NCBI RefSeq assembly: GCF_004361815.1
Contig: NZ_SNWA01000001.1
Location: forward strand, 4,613,918-4,677,917
Reading direction: 5' to 3'
DNA: 64,000 bases
Origin: Paraburkholderia sp. BL10I2N1
Lineage (GTDB): Bacteria > Pseudomonadota > Gammaproteobacteria > Burkholderiales > Burkholderiaceae
Part shown: piece after piece, positions 48,959-57,520 of the stretch
How the letters are laid out: each line of letters begins with the position of its first letter
Numbering within the stretch: position 1 is the first letter of the stretch
The notes under the pieces: generated by a model
Told to the model about the DNA's origin: nothing
The model's input: the letters and a program-made list of their open reading frames with translations, nothing else
Database searches by the model: none
Position numbers and translations under genes: made by a program

Positions 48959-49168
48959 ATGAAACTTGACGCCACCACTTTCCGGCAACTGCGCCGTCTC
49001 GCTCCGGTTCTCGATGACGTACTCAACGCAGGAGAGGTCGAGCACGCAGACCAGGCCGTGGACCTCGCTTCACTTGCTCAACTGTGCTCGCAGCTGTTCG
49101 ACGCATACCACTACCAACACCAGGGCGAGATTGCGCAAGCGCGACTCGACGCCCTCGAGTCGCGGTAA
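48959..49168 (+). CDS. Small hypothetical protein
   Basis: The 69-residue product (ATG 48959 after ACAGGAGGCCC, a strong ribosome site) is acidic and helical (LRRLAPVLDDVLNAGEVEHA, then LAQLCSQLFDAYHYQHQGE). No family is recognised. It lies 77 bases before the Hfq-like gene on the same strand and may be co-transcribed. Confidence 0.6.
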   Translation: MKLDATTFRQLRRLAPVLDDVLNAGEVEHADQAVDLASLAQLCSQLFDAYHYQHQGEIAQARLDALESR

Positions 49169-49245
49169 CACACTTCCTCTGGACTGGCTCGCGGCTTCAG
49201 GTATCGCCGGTACAATCGAAGGACTCATCGCTTTGACCTCAGAAC

Positions 49246-49518
49246 ATGACCGCACGCCCATGCGTACAAGACGATTTTCTGCAGACGCTCGCAAAGGACA
49301 AGACCACCGTAAACGTGAACGGCATCAGACTGAGTGGTCAACTGGCCGGCTTTGACCAGTTTGCAGTGCTGTTGGAGTCTGGCGCAGGCGTGCAACTTGT
49401 TTTCAAGCATGCCATTTCGACCGTGATGCCGGCCAATGGCAGGGGCCCGGCACGCGACCCAGCCGACGCGCCGTTGAGTCGCGACAAGCCGAACCACGTG
49501 CAAGCTCGCGACCGATGA
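49246..49518 (+). CDS. Hfq-like RNA chaperone (Sm-like)
   Basis: The 90-residue product contains the Hfq Sm fold: QDDFLQTLAKDK (helix with Q and F), NGIRLSGQLAGFDQFAVLL (Sm1) and VQLVFKHAISTVMPA (Sm2). The proximal-face Y55 becomes Phe and the strand before NGI is about three residues shorter than in E. coli Hfq, so RNA binding may differ. The C-terminal 25 residues are charged and disordered. The true housekeeping hfq is normally next to der or hflX, so this is an additional, diverged copy. Confidence 0.85.
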   Translation: MTARPCVQDDFLQTLAKDKTTVNVNGIRLSGQLAGFDQFAVLLESGAGVQLVFKHAISTVMPANGRGPARDPADAPLSRDKPNHVQARDR

Positions 49519-49541
49519 GAACTGTCATATCATGCTGTGAC

Positions 49542-49805
49542 CTACGCTTCATCTGCGCATAGCCACGAGACGTCCACGTGGAGAAGTTCAGAAAGGCGCT
49601 CACAATCCGTACTCTTCGGAACGGTAACTCCGGCGCGCCACAGCGCGACGTCGTGTTCCGGTACGCCGAGCGACCTGGCCACCCGACTGGAAGTAACCTT
49701 TGGGCGCTTGATGGTCATATCCAGCCGTGCTGCGAAGGCCCGCCTGGAACTGTTGTTTCTGAGAGTCCTCTCCAGATGTGCATCTAGATTCAGACGACGA
49801 TTCAT
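49542..49805 (-). CDS. Xre-like helix-turn-helix regulator
   Basis: The 87-residue product (ATG 49805) has a C-terminal helix-turn-helix of Xre/Cro type: SSRVARSLGVPEHDVALWRAG followed by KSTDCERLSELLHVDVSWLC. The first 35 residues are basic. It converges on the Hfq-like gene with a gap of 23 bases. A regulatory role is likely, but its target is unknown. Confidence 0.65.
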   Translation of the reverse strand: MNRRLNLDAHLERTLRNNSSRRAFAARLDMTIKRPKVTSSRVARSLGVPEHDVALWRAGVTVPKSTDCERLSELLHVDVSWLCADEA

Positions 49806-50591
49806 GGTGTGCAATGCTCCATGTGACTCCAGCCCGACCAAACCTATGTGTTTGAAGCTAAGAATGTATGACGCGGCGCCAAAGCTGATGCTTGCGGTCG
49901 GACGCCAGCGCCCCAACAGGCCCCCTGCTGCACGTCGTCTCCGTGCCACAATGAGCTACCGTTCAGTCGATGGCAATCGGGACGGATGCTGTTTCCGCGA
50001 TTGCGTTCACGGCCAGACATTCCGCCGCCGCTGTCCTCGAGTGAAGTGGGAGCGCAATCAACACGCTCACCCGACGAAGAATCTGTCGGAACACTTGCTC
50101 GAAGGCCCGCTCCTGCCCGGCGTCACCCGCTTTTGTCGCCAGCGGGTCCAGGAAGTTCCACTGGCAGAATACGGGCTTGCCTGGAAGAAAAGGCGTGCTG
50201 TTCCGCGACTTCGTCACGCATCGCGATGATGACCGCCGGGCGGAAGCGCCATCGCAATGAGGGCGCAGACGAATCCAGTAGCGGCGAAAGAACAACGCTT
50301 CCTCACAAAGTGCCCCGTGATAGGCCGATTCAATTGGCATCCCAACCGCCACCGTCCTGTAATGGAATCTTCGTCGTCTGCAGCTCCTGCATCTGTCGAC
50401 GCTCGCGGAGCACCTTCCCGCAGCCCAACGCCGAGGAAGCTGTACAGGCAGTCGCTGCTGAGACCGATACGCCTGCGGAGACGGTTTCGAAAATGTATCT
50501 CGACGCGGTGGCTTCCAGACGACGCGCTTCATCACCTGGTCCCCGTTGCCGAACACGCTGAGCGCTGGATATACGTCTTCAGGAGACGAAC
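49806..50591. other. Stretch with a possible DUF3562-like fragment only
   Basis: On the plus strand about 50430-50560 reads AEEAVQAVAAETDTP-like sequence, then AETVSKMYLDAV, resembling the start of DUF3562 proteins, but no start or complete frame is present. The remaining bases show no supported gene. The phasin ribosome site (GGAGACGAAC) lies at the right end. Confidence 0.3.
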
Positions 50592-51170
50592 ATGACTGAT
50601 TTTCAGGGGCAGGTTGCTGTAGTCCAACAAGCAAATCTTAACTTCTTCTTTGGGCTGGCTGGCAAATTGCTGGAAGGCGAGGAAAAGCTCATCAGACTGA
50701 ATGTGGATATGGCGAAAACGACGCTTGCAGACTGGTACCAACGCATGCAAGACGGGTTGACGAAAAAGGACGGACAGGAAGTTACTGGCTTGCAAACCGC
50801 GCTGGCGCTGCCCTCGGCGGAGAAGGTCCTGACGTACGAACGTCAGGCTGCCGAGGTTGCGTCGACCATGCAAACGCAGCTGGCAGAGGTCGTCAATGCC
50901 CAGTACAAGGAGGTCAACCGCCAGGTTCAACAGTTCGTCGAGAATGTCGCGCAAAACGCCCCGGTCGGCTCCGAAGCCGCAATCACATTTCTGCAACAAG
51001 GCCTTTCGCTCGCCAACACCACCTACGAAAACGTGCAAAAAGCCACGAAGCAGGCAGTCGATGTCGCGCAAAGTAACCTGAGCGCCGCAACGGAAGCCGC
51101 ATCGAAGGTGACCGAAGCGGCTGAGCAGGCAGTCGAGAAAGCGGCGAAGGCGGTGAAGCCGGCAAAGTAA
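50592..51170 (+). CDS. Phasin family protein
   Basis: Phasins coat polyhydroxyalkanoate granules and some act in stress protection. The 192-residue product has the phasin_2-type amphipathic helices: VVQQANLNFFFGLAGKLLEG and KLIRLNVDMAKTTLADWYQR near the start. ATKQAVDVAQSNLSAATEAA and an Ala/Lys-rich C-terminal tail follow, as in beta-proteobacterial PhaP. A GGAG lies 12 bases upstream of the ATG. It stands alone, away from any pha synthesis gene seen here. Confidence 0.92.
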   Translation: MTDFQGQVAVVQQANLNFFFGLAGKLLEGEEKLIRLNVDMAKTTLADWYQRMQDGLTKKDGQEVTGLQTALALPSAEKVLTYERQAAEVASTMQTQLAEVVNAQYKEVNRQVQQFVENVAQNAPVGSEAAITFLQQGLSLANTTYENVQKATKQAVDVAQSNLSAATEAASKVTEAAEQAVEKAAKAVKPAK

Positions 51171-51466
51171 TAATTTGCTGAACCCGCGTGGTCGCACGGC
51201 GCGCGAGGTAACGAGCTTGGCCACACTGCGATGTGGCCACCACCGGACAAGCCCGGCCACGCCATGTCCGCGCCGAGCGTCTGCTCCATCGAGCGGTAGT
51301 CGCCGATGATGTCTTCAGCTTCGGAGGGCGTACCAAGGTCGGGCTTTTCGTCTTCAGCTCTCGCTGCCGATGGCATGTCTTTTTCTGGCACCGCCGCGAC
51401 CGGCTGCCAATGCGCTTCGCGCCGATAGCCAGCTCGAGTCCCCAAGGCCCAACGTCGACAAAGATT

Positions 51467-51877
51467 TCACCGCCCGTGCGCGCGGCCGCGCACTTCTGAC
51501 TGCGTCCGTCCCAGAAGGGCATCAATCTCCTTCATCATTCGGGCTATCGACGTCGGCTTCTGCAAAAGTACATCCCACAGCGGCTCTGTCGGATGAGGCG
51601 GCAATGCGGCCGACAGCATGACTACGGGAATGTCGGCCATTGCCGTGTCCGACTTCAACCGTCGGCACAGTTCGACGCCATCAACGCGCGGCATCATCCA
51701 GTCAGTCACGACGACATTTGGCCTTTCGAGGGCAGCCGTGGCGAGTGCTGCTTCCCCATCTTGTGCAGTGAGCACGCGGTATCCTTCCCGCTCGAACAGC
51801 ATTTGAAGCGGGCGCAGGATATTCGGGTCATCATCAACAAAAAGTATCGTTGCCAATCCGGTCGCCGTGTCCGTCAT
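51467..51877 (-). CDS. Stand-alone receiver-domain response regulator
   Basis: The 136-residue product is a REC domain: D15-D17 (ILFVDDDPNILRPLQ), phospho-acceptor D59 (VVVTDWMMPRVDGVEL) and K in LLQKPTS. There is no output domain. The ATG at 51877 is chosen; the frame extends to 51967. It is divergent from the hybrid kinase whose functional start I place at 52038, so the two are probably one signalling unit with a shared promoter region. Confidence 0.9.
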   Translation of the reverse strand: MTDTATGLATILFVDDDPNILRPLQMLFEREGYRVLTAQDGEAALATAALERPNVVVTDWMMPRVDGVELCRRLKSDTAMADIPVVMLSAALPPHPTEPLWDVLLQKPTSIARMMKEIDALLGRTQSEVRGRAHGR

Positions 51878-52037
51878 GAAAGGACAATCCATGAGACAAG
51901 CACTGAACGTTCCAGGTCCGGAACTGCCAGCGCCGGCGCCAAGAGCGTCAGCTTCCGTGTGCAGCAAGAACTACAATTCATTCGGCACGGCAATTCTTTC
52001 GCACGTCAATCGTATGAATTACAACCCGGAGTTGACC

Positions 52038-53798
52038 ATGGCCGGACCATCTGTGGCCCCTGCGGCGGACCGCGCAGAGCGCGCAGGCACGTTAATCACA
52101 ACGGTACTCGACGAGCGTCTCCATCGCGTACCCGACTTTGCCGCAGAAAGTCACGCCTTGCACCGACTGGCAAAGGCGCTCACCGCGTCAGACAGCGCCG
52201 TGCTGCAGACTCTGGCCGATATGGCTCGGGAGCTGTGCGGCTCCGGTAGCGCCGGCATCAGCCTGCTCGAACGCGACGCCGACCGGACCCCCGCGTTTCG
52301 CTGGGTCGCGCTTTCGGGCCGCTGCGCGGCTCTTGCCGACAAGGTAACCCTGTTCGAATGCAGTCCGGAGGGTGTCACCCTCGAGATGGGCGCAGCCCAA
52401 CTATTCAGTTTTCCAGAGCGCCACGTCGCCTGTTTGAGCAGCGCCGTTCCCGAGGTCGTTGAAGAACTGGTCGTGCCGATTCCAGGTACACCTGAACCGT
52501 GGGGCACCCTGTGGGTGATGTCTCATGACGAGCACCACCGCTTCGACGCCGAACATCGCAGAATCCTGACGAGCCTCGCGTACTTCACGTGCGCTGCGCT
52601 GACTGTCACACAAGCGAAGGCCGACGCGGAGGCTCGGGCAGCAGAAGCGGAAGCGGCGAGGAATGCACTGGCGAAGGCTGAGGCGCACAAGGACGATTTC
52701 ATCGCGATGCTGAGCCACGAGCTGCGTAATCCAATCGCCCCGATTGATGGCGCACTTGCGGCAGCGCAGAAACTCGCGGCCGACAGCCCGGCCGTGTTAT
52801 CGGCCCTGGCGGTCGCGAACCGGCAGGTGCGGCAATTGAAGCGTCTGGTGAGCGACCTGCTCGATGCTTCCCGAATCAGGCACGGCAAGTTGTCGGTGCG
52901 TCACTCATACAGCTTGCTTGCGGACATTGTGAAAGACGCGCTGGCCGCCGTAAGGTTGGACGCTGACGGACGTCAACACGAGCTGCATGTGACCGTTCCG
53001 GCATATCCGGTCACCGTTTATGCTGACCAGGCACGCCTGACCCAGGTCATCTCAAACCTGTTGTCGAATGCGGTGAAATACACGCCCCCCGGTGGCACCA
53101 TAACCCTGTCGGTGGAAGCGCCGGACCCCGGCACGATACCGACGCACGATGCGACGCCCCGTGAAGCCGTTGTCACGGTTCTCGACAACGGCGTTGGCAT
53201 TTCGCCAGCATTCCTGCCGCATGTCTTTGATATGTTTGCCCAGTCTGCAGCGGTCCGGACGCGTGCAGAAGGAGGGTTGGGCGTTGGATTGTCTGTCGTG
53301 AAGTATCTGGTAAACGCACACAACGGCCTCGTCACCCTTTCGAGTGAGGGTGTCGGCAAGGGTACCGAGGTAACAGTCCGACTACCCATTGTCTGCAGGA
53401 GTCCAGTCGAGCCGTCCAACGCTACTAGCCACGGGACGACGCCGGCGCGCATCCTGCTGGTGGACGACAACGCTGACGCCACTGAGGCGCTGGCCACGTT
53501 GCTGGCACTCGAAGGTCACGAAGTGAAACGGGCACAGAGCGGACCGGAAGCACTGTCCATGGTTGATTCGTTCACTCCGGACGTTGCCCTGATTGATATC
53601 AGCATGCCCGGCATGGATGGTCGGGAACTGGCCCGTCTGCTTCGTGAACATGAGCAATGCTCTGAGACAAAACTGGTGGCACTGACGGGCTACGCTGATG
53701 CGGCCAGCAGACTCGGAGACGCCGAAGGCGCATTCGATTGGTATCTCGTCAAGCCGCTGGCGCTTGATGACCTCGCAGATGTTCTCCGGGGCTCGTAG
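52038..53798 (+). CDS. GAF-domain hybrid sensor histidine kinase with C-terminal receiver
   Basis: The 586-residue product (ATG 52038, GGAG in front) is cytoplasmic. A GAF-like sensor covers residues about 25-195, then an Ala/Glu coiled coil. Next are the HisKA box with H227 (FIAMLSHELRNPIAPI) and the ATPase (NLLSNAVKYTPPGG, then DNGVGIS and GGLGVGLSVVKYL). A REC domain closes it (ILLVDDNADATEALA, phospho-acceptor D520). The open frame reaches 51867, but that would overlap the divergent regulator. There is no membrane span, so it senses an internal signal. Confidence 0.93.
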   Translation: MAGPSVAPAADRAERAGTLITTVLDERLHRVPDFAAESHALHRLAKALTASDSAVLQTLADMARELCGSGSAGISLLERDADRTPAFRWVALSGRCAALADKVTLFECSPEGVTLEMGAAQLFSFPERHVACLSSAVPEVVEELVVPIPGTPEPWGTLWVMSHDEHHRFDAEHRRILTSLAYFTCAALTVTQAKADAEARAAEAEAARNALAKAEAHKDDFIAMLSHELRNPIAPIDGALAAAQKLAADSPAVLSALAVANRQVRQLKRLVSDLLDASRIRHGKLSVRHSYSLLADIVKDALAAVRLDADGRQHELHVTVPAYPVTVYADQARLTQVISNLLSNAVKYTPPGGTITLSVEAPDPGTIPTHDATPREAVVTVLDNGVGISPAFLPHVFDMFAQSAAVRTRAEGGLGVGLSVVKYLVNAHNGLVTLSSEGVGKGTEVTVRLPIVCRSPVEPSNATSHGTTPARILLVDDNADATEALATLLALEGHEVKRAQSGPEALSMVDSFTPDVALIDISMPGMDGRELARLLREHEQCSETKLVALTGYADAASRLGDAEGAFDWYLVKPLALDDLADVLRGS

Positions 53799-53878
53799 CA
53801 GCTAGTGCTAGAGACAGTCATTCCGGGCCAAAGGCTTCGCGGCAAGGCCACAATCTCGGCGCTGACCGCGCAAGCTCA

Positions 53879-54110
53879 CTATCTCGTCAGTTTCACGACG
53901 TTGGACAGGTCCTGTCCGAGGGATGCGCCGAAGCTGTATGTCGGACGGTCGCTGCCTTTTGCTGCATGCATGGCGCATCCTCGATGTTGAGCAGTTCCTC
54001 TGTAGTCTCGACCCTGTTGAGAGGAGTCGCGACGCCGATACTGACGCCAACCGGCAATCGACGGCCATGCTCCTTCTCCCCGATAGTACGGACGCGCGCG
54101 ACTCAATTCG
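53879..54110 (-). pseudogene. Remnant of a GGDEF (diguanylate cyclase) C-terminus
   Basis: The minus strand reads RRLPVGVSIGVATPLNRVET then TEELLNIEDA, followed after a frame change by MHAAKGSDRPTYSFG. This follows the end of GGDEF domains (VSIGVA, then a helix with LL and AD, then AK and GR). A stop lies upstream (APN then TGA) and the catalytic GGDEF loop is absent or unrecognisable. It can only be a fragment. Confidence 0.5.
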
Positions 54111-54290
54111 GCGCAAAAATCACAACCTCCCGGTCGACAAGATATCGGTGACTTCGTTCGCCGTGTCCCGCGCTGCTGACAGGCAAACGGCGCTTCAGGT
54201 TCATGCGGGGTCACGCACGTGTCCGAAGTGGCCCTCGCCCGGTTCAGGGCGGCTCGACCGTGGGATACAGGGCGCATCCACGGCGTGGAC

Positions 54291-54733
54291 TTACACCTTC
54301 TCGAGCACGACTTGACCGCGACGGCTCGGGCTCGCGCCCCAGCCAAAGGGAACCACGACGTCACAGCTGAACCACGGCAAGAAGCGCTGGCCCATCGCCG
54401 ATGACACGACTTGATGCCCCTTGCCCGTCGTGTCTTCAAGCAGTATCGCGCCTCCTGCCGCGACGCGACGCCGCTCGCCGTCACTGGCCTCGAATTCAAT
54501 CTCCCCGCTGAGAAAAAATACCCACAGGCACATGGGCGAAGGATGCAGGTCGCCGACCCATCCGCTGGGCAGGCGCACAAATCCGTAGCGGCTCGCCGCC
54601 GCGAAATCCGAGACGTCAAAGGATTCTGCGGGGGCGCGAAGTTGCGGGTGACCAGTTCGATGCTAACCGACGCAAAATGACTTTCGCCGACCGAGTCTGA
54701 AAACAGTTGTGAAAACGACAGTGCAAACGCCAC
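54291..54733 (-). pseudogene. Cupin-domain protein, broken by a one-base deletion
   Basis: From GTG 54733 the frame reads ALSFSQLFSDSVGESHFASV and VTRNFAP. It must then move at a run of five C (54630-54634 on the plus strand as G) to continue PAESFDVSDFAAASRYGFVR and the cupin part GDLHPSPMCLWVFFLSGEIEF, then GGAILLEDTTGKGHQVV. Six C would restore a 148-residue cupin. A single missing base in a homopolymer is a common sequence error, so the gene may be intact in the cell. Its ligand is unknown. Confidence 0.6.
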
Positions 54734-54810
54734 GGGGTTTCTCCCTTCGCGGCCTATGTTCCAGTCGGCGTTCGACGTGCTCCGTCAGAGTGAAATCTCA
54801 GAGGTCTGGG

Positions 54811-55137
54811 TTACTCAGCGCCGCGCGAGACGTCGGCCGCACAACGACTCGCGTTGAGTGTCCCGCGCGCGGACACGGGCGTCAAGGCAAGGTGACGTAG
54901 CAGCGAGGGCATCGCGCCGGCATGGCGAACAGGCTCGCAAAGGTGTGCGGTCCGTTGCGCGAGGCTATTTCTGTCCTGTTGCCTGGTTATCGCGGCACGG
55001 CGGCCTGTTGTGCCGTGCCGCATTACGACCACGCTCTCATCATCGTCGAGCGCCAGTTCGAGATAGTCGGCAAGCGCCTGCAGTGACGCTGGCGTATGCA
55101 CTTGCGTCGCGTGACCCGAATCAGCAGAGTTTGCCAT
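54811..55137 (-). CDS. Hypothetical protein
   Basis: The 108-residue frame (ATG 55137, MANSADSGHATQVH) has a protein-like middle (LQALADYLELALDDDESVVV) but a low-complexity, Arg-rich end. It may be a gene whose 3' part is out of frame. No family is recognised. Confidence 0.35.
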   Translation of the reverse strand: MANSADSGHATQVHTPASLQALADYLELALDDDESVVVMRHGTTGRRAAITRQQDRNSLAQRTAHLCEPVRHAGAMPSLLRHLALTPVSARGTLNASRCAADVSRGAE

Positions 55138-55775
55138 CGTACGTTTCCCCGTCAAACATGTTTTGTCCCGAGACAGAAGGGGCGCCTGGCCACTGACGCG
55201 GCCGTGTTCCTACTATAAGCCGCCACCTCAGAATGCATCACCCATTTGCGACGCACTTTCCGCGATACAGGACACAGGCGACGAGAGGACCGGTGGTGCG
55301 CCGAGGAAGCGGCAACTGTGCTCCGCTTGTGGCAGGAATCGCGGTACTGACTGGCCACGAAGGGAGCGCCGGGCTACAAGGTCTGGCGGGTCGTCTAGTT
55401 GATGCAGAGCGGCTTGGCTGCTCAGGTCTTGATGGACCCGGGGTCGACTGGTTCGGCCATCATTTTAAGGCGCCCGTTGGCGATGCCGGTCCGTAATGTC
55501 AGCCCACAGACACCGCAGCATCTTGGTTAGAAAAAACTATCTGAGCCGTCACGCACACCCGAGCCTGGGTACTGGCGCGTTATCGCGTAGTCCGACAGGG
55601 CGTTTTACCTGGATTGACCCGTGTCCAGCAGTAGGCTACAACTTCACTGTCTGACTTGGAAAGCGGTTCAAGCACTGTCGTTGAGCACCAGGCAGTAACT
55701 CCCGCTGTTGCAATGTATATAAGACTCAGGCGCACCGAACTAAGCGCGCTCTTCAAATTTTGTCGGAAACGAATG
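55138..55775. other. Upstream region of the cold-shock gene
   Basis: These 638 bases contain the second copy of the 55-base repeat (55214-55268) and, near the right end, an AT-rich area (TTGCAATGTATATAAGACTCAGG, about 55708-55730). The latter is a plausible promoter and cold-shock leader. Cold-shock genes usually have a long 5' untranslated leader, which fits. No gene is seen. Confidence 0.4.
55214..55268. repeat. Dispersed 55-base repeat, copy 2
   Basis: This segment matches 41360-41414 at 52 of 55 positions in the same orientation. It begins TATAAGCCGCCACCTC and ends CCGCGATAC. Both copies lie in gene-poor sequence. Confidence 0.8.
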
Positions 55776-55979
55776 ATGGCAACTGGAACAGTGAAGTGGT
55801 TCAACGACGCCAAGGGCTTCGGCTTTATCACGCCGGACGACGGCGGCGAAGACCTGTTCGCCCACTTCTCGGAAATCAAGGCAGAGGGCTTCAAGTCATT
55901 GCAAGAGAACCAGAAGGTCAGCTTTGACGTAAAGACGGGTCCGAAGGGCAAGCAAGCGGCGAACATCAAGCCGGTCTGA
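55776..55979 (+). CDS. Cold-shock protein (CspA family)
   Basis: CspA-type proteins melt RNA structures at low temperature. The 67-residue product has RNP1 (KGFGFITP) and RNP2 (DLFAHFSEI) and begins [17 protein letters not shown]. Two ATGs are adjacent (55773 and 55776); the second gives the family start. The protein is nearly identical to the remnant at 39504 where they overlap. It lies in the island next to DnaJ-, Hfq- and phasin-like genes. Confidence 0.95.
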   Translation: MATGTVKWFNDAKGFGFITPDDGGEDLFAHFSEIKAEGFKSLQENQKVSFDVKTGPKGKQAANIKPV

Positions 55980-56282
55980 GAGACAGTCTGCCTCTTTGCA
56001 GCCTGCGGTGCCCGGTTCGTCAGGCATTATTTTCAAGGCGGAGTCGAGCCAGAGCGCCTGGCGATAAAGTGGCACCCGCCAGTAAGCGCCGCAATTCGAC
56101 GTCAACACGAAGCGCGTGCGGCGGCGTCACCACGCATGACTCGAATGCCAATTGCTTCGGTACGCTCGCCGGCCTGGGTCTTGCCGCTCTCGCGTCGACG
56201 CTGTCGCCTTCCGTCGTCGAAACGGTAGGCCGCGCGACTTCATGAGTGGCTGCTCGTGAAGAATCTACTGGAGAGTCGTGCG
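55980..56282. other. Intergenic stretch after the cold-shock gene
   Basis: A weak hairpin near 56000-56026 (GCCTG paired with CAGGC, then ATTATTTT) may terminate the cold-shock transcript. No gene is seen in the remaining bases. Confidence 0.4.
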
Positions 56283-56459
56283 ATGGATAACGCTTCGCGG
56301 GAAGAGAAGATTCGTGTGCGGGCCTATGAACTTTGGGAAAAAGACGGCAGCCCGGAGGGACGCGCCGACGAGTATTGGGAGCAAGCCCGGGCCCAGATAG
56401 AAGATGAAGAATCCGAGGCCGACAGGAACGAAGATGACTCAAAAGGACGGCTTCCGTAG
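56283..56459 (+). CDS. DUF2934 family small protein
   Basis: The 58-residue product fits DUF2934, whose members start with REEKIRVRAYELWEKDGSPE followed by GRADEYWEQA. Its function is unknown; in Burkholderia and Rhizobiales it is common on plasmids and islands next to stress genes. The C-terminal tail is acidic. ATG 56283 is preferred over 56256. Confidence 0.8.
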   Translation: MDNASREEKIRVRAYELWEKDGSPEGRADEYWEQARAQIEDEESEADRNEDDSKGRLP

Positions 56460-56766
56460 TGACTAAAATCGATTAGGCGCCGCGTAGGAGCCGCGCCGTG
56501 GACCGCCACTGTCCAGCGCGGCCCTTGCAGGCGAACCGAACTGAGTGAACTGGCGAAACGAGTTCAGGGTGTCCTGCGCACGTTGCAAGGACTCACGTTA
56601 ACAACTGTTTCGAGGACCAGGGACAGCGGAACGCCCAGACACGGATGGACATCCTGGGCGATGCCAGCAATGGTCTCAACGTGGTCGGCTGAAAACGAAA
56701 ATCCTCGCCGCATGCCACCAGCAGACACCCGCTAATACTTCGGCCGCACGGCAGACAGAGAGAACT
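56460..56766. other. Stretch without supported gene
   Basis: I see no start, family or repeat in these 307 bases. Confidence 0.5.
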
Positions 56767-57063
56767 ATGAGCCCGGAAGCAACGGCGGCAGGGCCTGGCA
56801 TTTGTGTTCCAGCTCCGGTGTTTTACCTGGCAACGCTCGCGATAGGAATCGCACTTGAGTATCTGCTATGGCTCCGTTCCGATTCCCGGAGCTCCGTCAA
56901 AGTATGTGATTGCGTCGATTTTTATTGTCGTCAGTGTTTTGATAATGCCGCCCGTCCTCATGCGCTTTCGTCGAGCTGCCACTCCTTTCGACTCGAGGAA
57001 GCCTGCTGCGTCTCGGATAACAGATTGACCTTACCGGTTCTCCCGCAATCCGCCAGACGTGTC
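56767..57063 (+). pseudogene. Isoprenylcysteine carboxyl methyltransferase-type gene, left part
   Basis: The first frame gives a membrane start (MSPEATAAGPGICVPAPVFY, then LATLAIGIALEYLL). A frame change then leads to GSVPIPGAPSKYVIASIFIV, RRAATPFDSRKPAASRITD, a stop, and PYRFSRNPPDVS. The final PYRFSRNP is the family signature for the cofactor region. The gene is broken by a frameshift and a stop before the insertion sequence begins at 57064. The rest is found after the element. Confidence 0.7.
57050..57063. repeat. 14-base direct repeat, left flank of the insertion sequence
   Basis: CCGCCAGACGTGTC directly abuts the left end of the insertion element and recurs exactly at 58455-58468 against the right end. 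Confidence 0.85.
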
Positions 57064-57130
57064 TGCCGCGCCTCCTGTTTTTCTGGACACAGATTTGGGG
57101 TAAAACGTGGGTCCCAAACTGGAGTTGTTG

Positions 57131-57520
57131 ATGTTGAAGAAAACAGATGTAAACGGGGTTGCGCCAGAGGCGCTGGAAGGAGCGCGTAGCGCGACTGGAA
57201 GCGCCTCTGGCGCCGCCGAAGTCAAGCGTTGGTCGACCGGTCGCAAACGCGGCGTGGTGCTTCGGTTGCTGCGTGGCGAACCCGTCGACGCCGTGTCCCG
57301 TGAAGTCGGTGTGACGATCGCCGTGCTCGAGCAATGGCGTGAGCTGGCACTGGCCGGCATGGAGGCCGGCCTGAAGGCACGCACCAGCGATCCCCTGGAA
57401 GCCCGGCTCAATGACGCCGTGCGGCGCGTCGGCGAGTTGTCTATGGAAAACGAGATCCTGCGCAAGGAACGTGAACTGCAGGCCCGTCGCCCTTTGACCG
57501 CTCGGAGATCGTCGACATGA
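57131..57520 (+). CDS. IS3-family transposase OrfA
   Basis: The 129-residue product binds the element ends. It shows a helix-turn-helix (GRKRGVVLRLLRGEPVDAVS, then EVGVTIAVLEQWRELALAGM) and a leucine-zipper-like end (SMENEILRKERELQAR). ATG 57131 follows GGAG. In IS3 elements OrfA is extended to OrfAB by a -1 frameshift before its stop; here the frame of OrfB is indeed -1 at the junction (57517). Confidence 0.85.
   Translation: MLKKTDVNGVAPEALEGARSATGSASGAAEVKRWSTGRKRGVVLRLLRGEPVDAVSREVGVTIAVLEQWRELALAGMEAGLKARTSDPLEARLNDAVRRVGELSMENEILRKERELQARRPLTARRSST

Noticed and set aside
49963..50634. 223-codon minus-strand frame upstream of the phasin gene
   Set aside because: Arg/Ser/Cys-rich composition, overlaps the phasin start, no family and no ribosome site.
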